A stretch of DNA of 34,701 nucleotides from an uncultured Cytophagaceae bacterium. GTDB lineage: Bacteria; Bacteroidota; Bacteroidia; Cytophagales; Spirosomataceae. Both the position numbers and the translations under genes were made by a program. The notes beneath the pieces were generated by a model. It did not search any database. It was not told where the DNA came from and saw nothing but the letters and a program-made list of their open reading frames with translations. Shown one piece after another: positions 33,471-34,701 of the stretch (positions within the stretch are counted from its first letter, which is position 1; the number at the start of each line of letters is the position of its first letter). The stretch is taken from contig CAIVPF010000005.1 of assembly GCA_903907745.1 (NCBI GenBank), forward strand, positions 1-34,701, in the 5' to 3' direction.

Positions 33471-34701
33471 TTAAATTTTAATACCCCATTCTGCATTCAT
33501 CGAACGGCCTAAGAGCGCGTTGGCTTGTGCGTCATTGAATTTTTCAGTTTTAGGATTCCATTCCAAAGATTTGTTCGTTGCATAGGCGATGTTTCCTATG
33601 TTGCAAACCGAAGCTGTCCGGTGTCCGATTTCCACATCGCAAACTGGCATCGAACGATCCCGAATGGCCTTTAAGAAATCTTCGTAATGATTTTCGCTTT
33701 TATATACGTGTTTTTCATTGGCTCCGATAACACGGTCTTTTAATTCTGGCTTGGAGGTTTCCAACTTTTTGCGTTGGACGCGTAAGGTTCCTTCGGTGCC
33801 TACAAATTCGATTCCGTTGTTCCATTCCCATGGCTGATGCGTCATGGTGATGCCATTGGCATAGGTATAGGTTAAAAATTCATTGCCATTGGATTTAGGA
33901 GCATCCACTTTCACGGGACCGCTGCCATCCATGTCGAGGGACCATTGGACAATATCAAACATATGCGCACCCCAGTCGGTCATACCGCCGCCACCAAATT
34001 CCTTGTATTTACGCCAGTTGGGAAATACATCCTTCGTAATCGGTGGAGCTAATTCGGAATTAAAGGCCACAGGTGCATTTGGCCCGAGCCATTTGGTAAA
34101 ATCAAGACCAGTAGGCATTTCTTCGGCGCCTAAATCATATGCGATGGGCGGTGGACCTACGTTCACTTTGATGCTTTTTACTTCGCCGATGTAGCCGTTG
34201 CGGATCAATTCAGCCGTTTGGCGGAACTCAGGCCAGGAGCGTTGCATCGAACCGGTTTGAAATACCCGCTTATATTTCCGAGCGGCATTGACCATGGCGC
34301 GGCCTTCTTTCACGGTGAGGGAAAGGGGCTTTTCGCAATAGATATCTTTGCCTGCGGCGGCTGCTCGAACAGCCATGGCGGCGTGCCAATGGTCGGGACT
34401 GGCGATGACCACGGCATCTACATTTTTAAGGGCTAATAATTCCCGAAAATCTTGATAAATGGCGATATCGGAATATTTACCTAAGGCGGGATTTTTGGTA
34501 TAGATTTCTTTGGCCCGGTCGATGAAGCCATTGGCTTTGGCTTGATAGACTTCGGAAATGGCTTGAATGCGTACTTGCCCTGTATTTAAAAAACTGGAGC
34601 CGAGGCCTTTTCCTTGCTTACCAGTTCCGATAAATCCAAGGTTAATCATGTCGCTAGGTGCCAAATAAGCACTTCCATCTGGTTTTTTACCGCCTAAGAC
34701 A
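33471..34701 (-). CDS. Gfo/Idh/MocA family oxidoreductase, 5' end outside window
   Basis: NAD(P)-dependent sugar oxidoreductase. The frame is open to the right edge: residues VLGGKKPDGSAYLAPSDMINLGFIG precede the Rossmann GTGKQGKG motif, the usual tail of a Tat-type leader in exported members of the family, so the real start lies beyond 34701. A TTG at 34662-34664 inside this stretch should not be taken as the start. CEKPLSLTVKEGRAMVNAAR is the conserved EKP motif with catalytic Lys; GGGMTDWGAHMFDIVQWSL holds the conserved Asp/His pair. Ends normally at 33471. In one unit with the DUF1080 protein. Substrate unknown. Confidence 0.92.
   Translation of the reverse strand, partial: VLGGKKPDGSAYLAPSDMINLGFIGTGKQGKGLGSSFLNTGQVRIQAISEVYQAKANGFIDRAKEIYTKNPALGKYSDIAIYQDFRELLALKNVDAVVIASPDHWHAAMAVRAAAAGKDIYCEKPLSLTVKEGRAMVNAARKYKRVFQTGSMQRSWPEFRQTAELIRNGYIGEVKSIKVNVGPPPIAYDLGAEEMPTGLDFTKWLGPNAPVAFNSELAPPITKDVFPNWRKYKEFGGGGMTDWGAHMFDIVQWSLDMDGSGPVKVDAPKSNGNEFLTYTYANGITMTHQPWEWNNGIEFVGTEGTLRVQRKKLETSKPELKDRVIGANEKHVYKSENHYEDFLKAIRDRSMPVCDVEIGHRTASVCNIGNIAYATNKSLEWNPKTEKFNDAQANALLGRSMNAEWGIKI

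Noticed and set aside
34662-34664. TTG as the start of the Gfo/Idh/MocA oxidoreductase
   Set aside because: The frame stays open to the window edge and the upstream residues match the usual end of an exported-member leader.

Overview
The window reads as chromosomal DNA of a Bacteroidota member, most likely Cytophagales (for example a pigmented freshwater Spirosomataceae-type bacterium). This rests on the gene families (DUF4292 lipoprotein, Bacteroidota-type DksA relative, TonB receptor with an N-terminal carboxypeptidase-like domain, GH106 and 3-keto-disaccharide hydrolase families), on repeated TAnnTTTG promoter boxes, and on mostly weak Shine-Dalgarno sequences. The genus is an inference. 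I see no insertion sequence, prophage, CRISPR array, rRNA or tRNA.

Layout. 1-2.9 kb (minus): xylose isomerase overlapping a secreted GH106-type glycoside hydrolase that runs off the left edge. 3.0-5.4 kb (plus): secreted M1 metallopeptidase with a strong terminator. 5.4-9.1 kb (minus): ECF sigma factor with its own terminator, then crtI-crtB and a TSUP permease. 9.3-11.6 kb (plus): TonB-dependent receptor. 11.6-15.6 kb (minus): TPR protein, DUF4292 lipoprotein and an EnvC-like degenerate LytM protein. 15.7-16.8 kb (plus): secreted amidohydrolase. 16.8-22.7 kb (minus): ileS, an MBOAT O-acyltransferase and an AlgX-like SGNH protein. 22.8-25.7 kb (plus): 5-formyl-THF cyclo-ligase, a small exported protein, asd and pdxJ. 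25.8-26.4 kb (minus): a secreted protein with two repeats. 26.6-28.7 kb (plus): a second ECF sigma factor, a 70-residue overlapping protein, nth and pnuC. 28.8-29.8 kb (plus): DksA-like protein, holin-X-like membrane protein and a single-pass membrane protein. 29.8-30.9 kb (minus): prfB with a programmed +1 frameshift. 31.0-32.4 kb (plus): lpdA. 32.4-32.8 kb: non-coding, with hairpins. 32.8-34.7 kb (minus): Gfo/Idh/MocA oxidoreductase (5' end outside the window) and a 3-keto-disaccharide hydrolase family protein.

How it fits together. Both ends carry sugar-scavenging functions. The 5-15 kb block concerns pigment and envelope biogenesis. The middle is housekeeping: isoleucyl-tRNA synthetase, one-carbon, lysine/threonine and B6 pathways, base-excision repair, NAD precursor uptake, termination factor and 2-oxoacid dehydrogenase E3. 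Most genes lie in tight same-strand runs with 1-18 bp gaps or short overlaps. Convergent pairs may share a TTAA containing both stop codons.

No whole unknown system stands out. The best second looks are regulatory: an 11-bp inverted repeat bracketing the promoter of the first sigma factor, a two-codon ORF behind a strong Shine-Dalgarno in the leader of the second, the asd terminator sitting 4 nt before pdxJ, and the prfB frameshift site in a phylum that rarely uses Shine-Dalgarno pairing.
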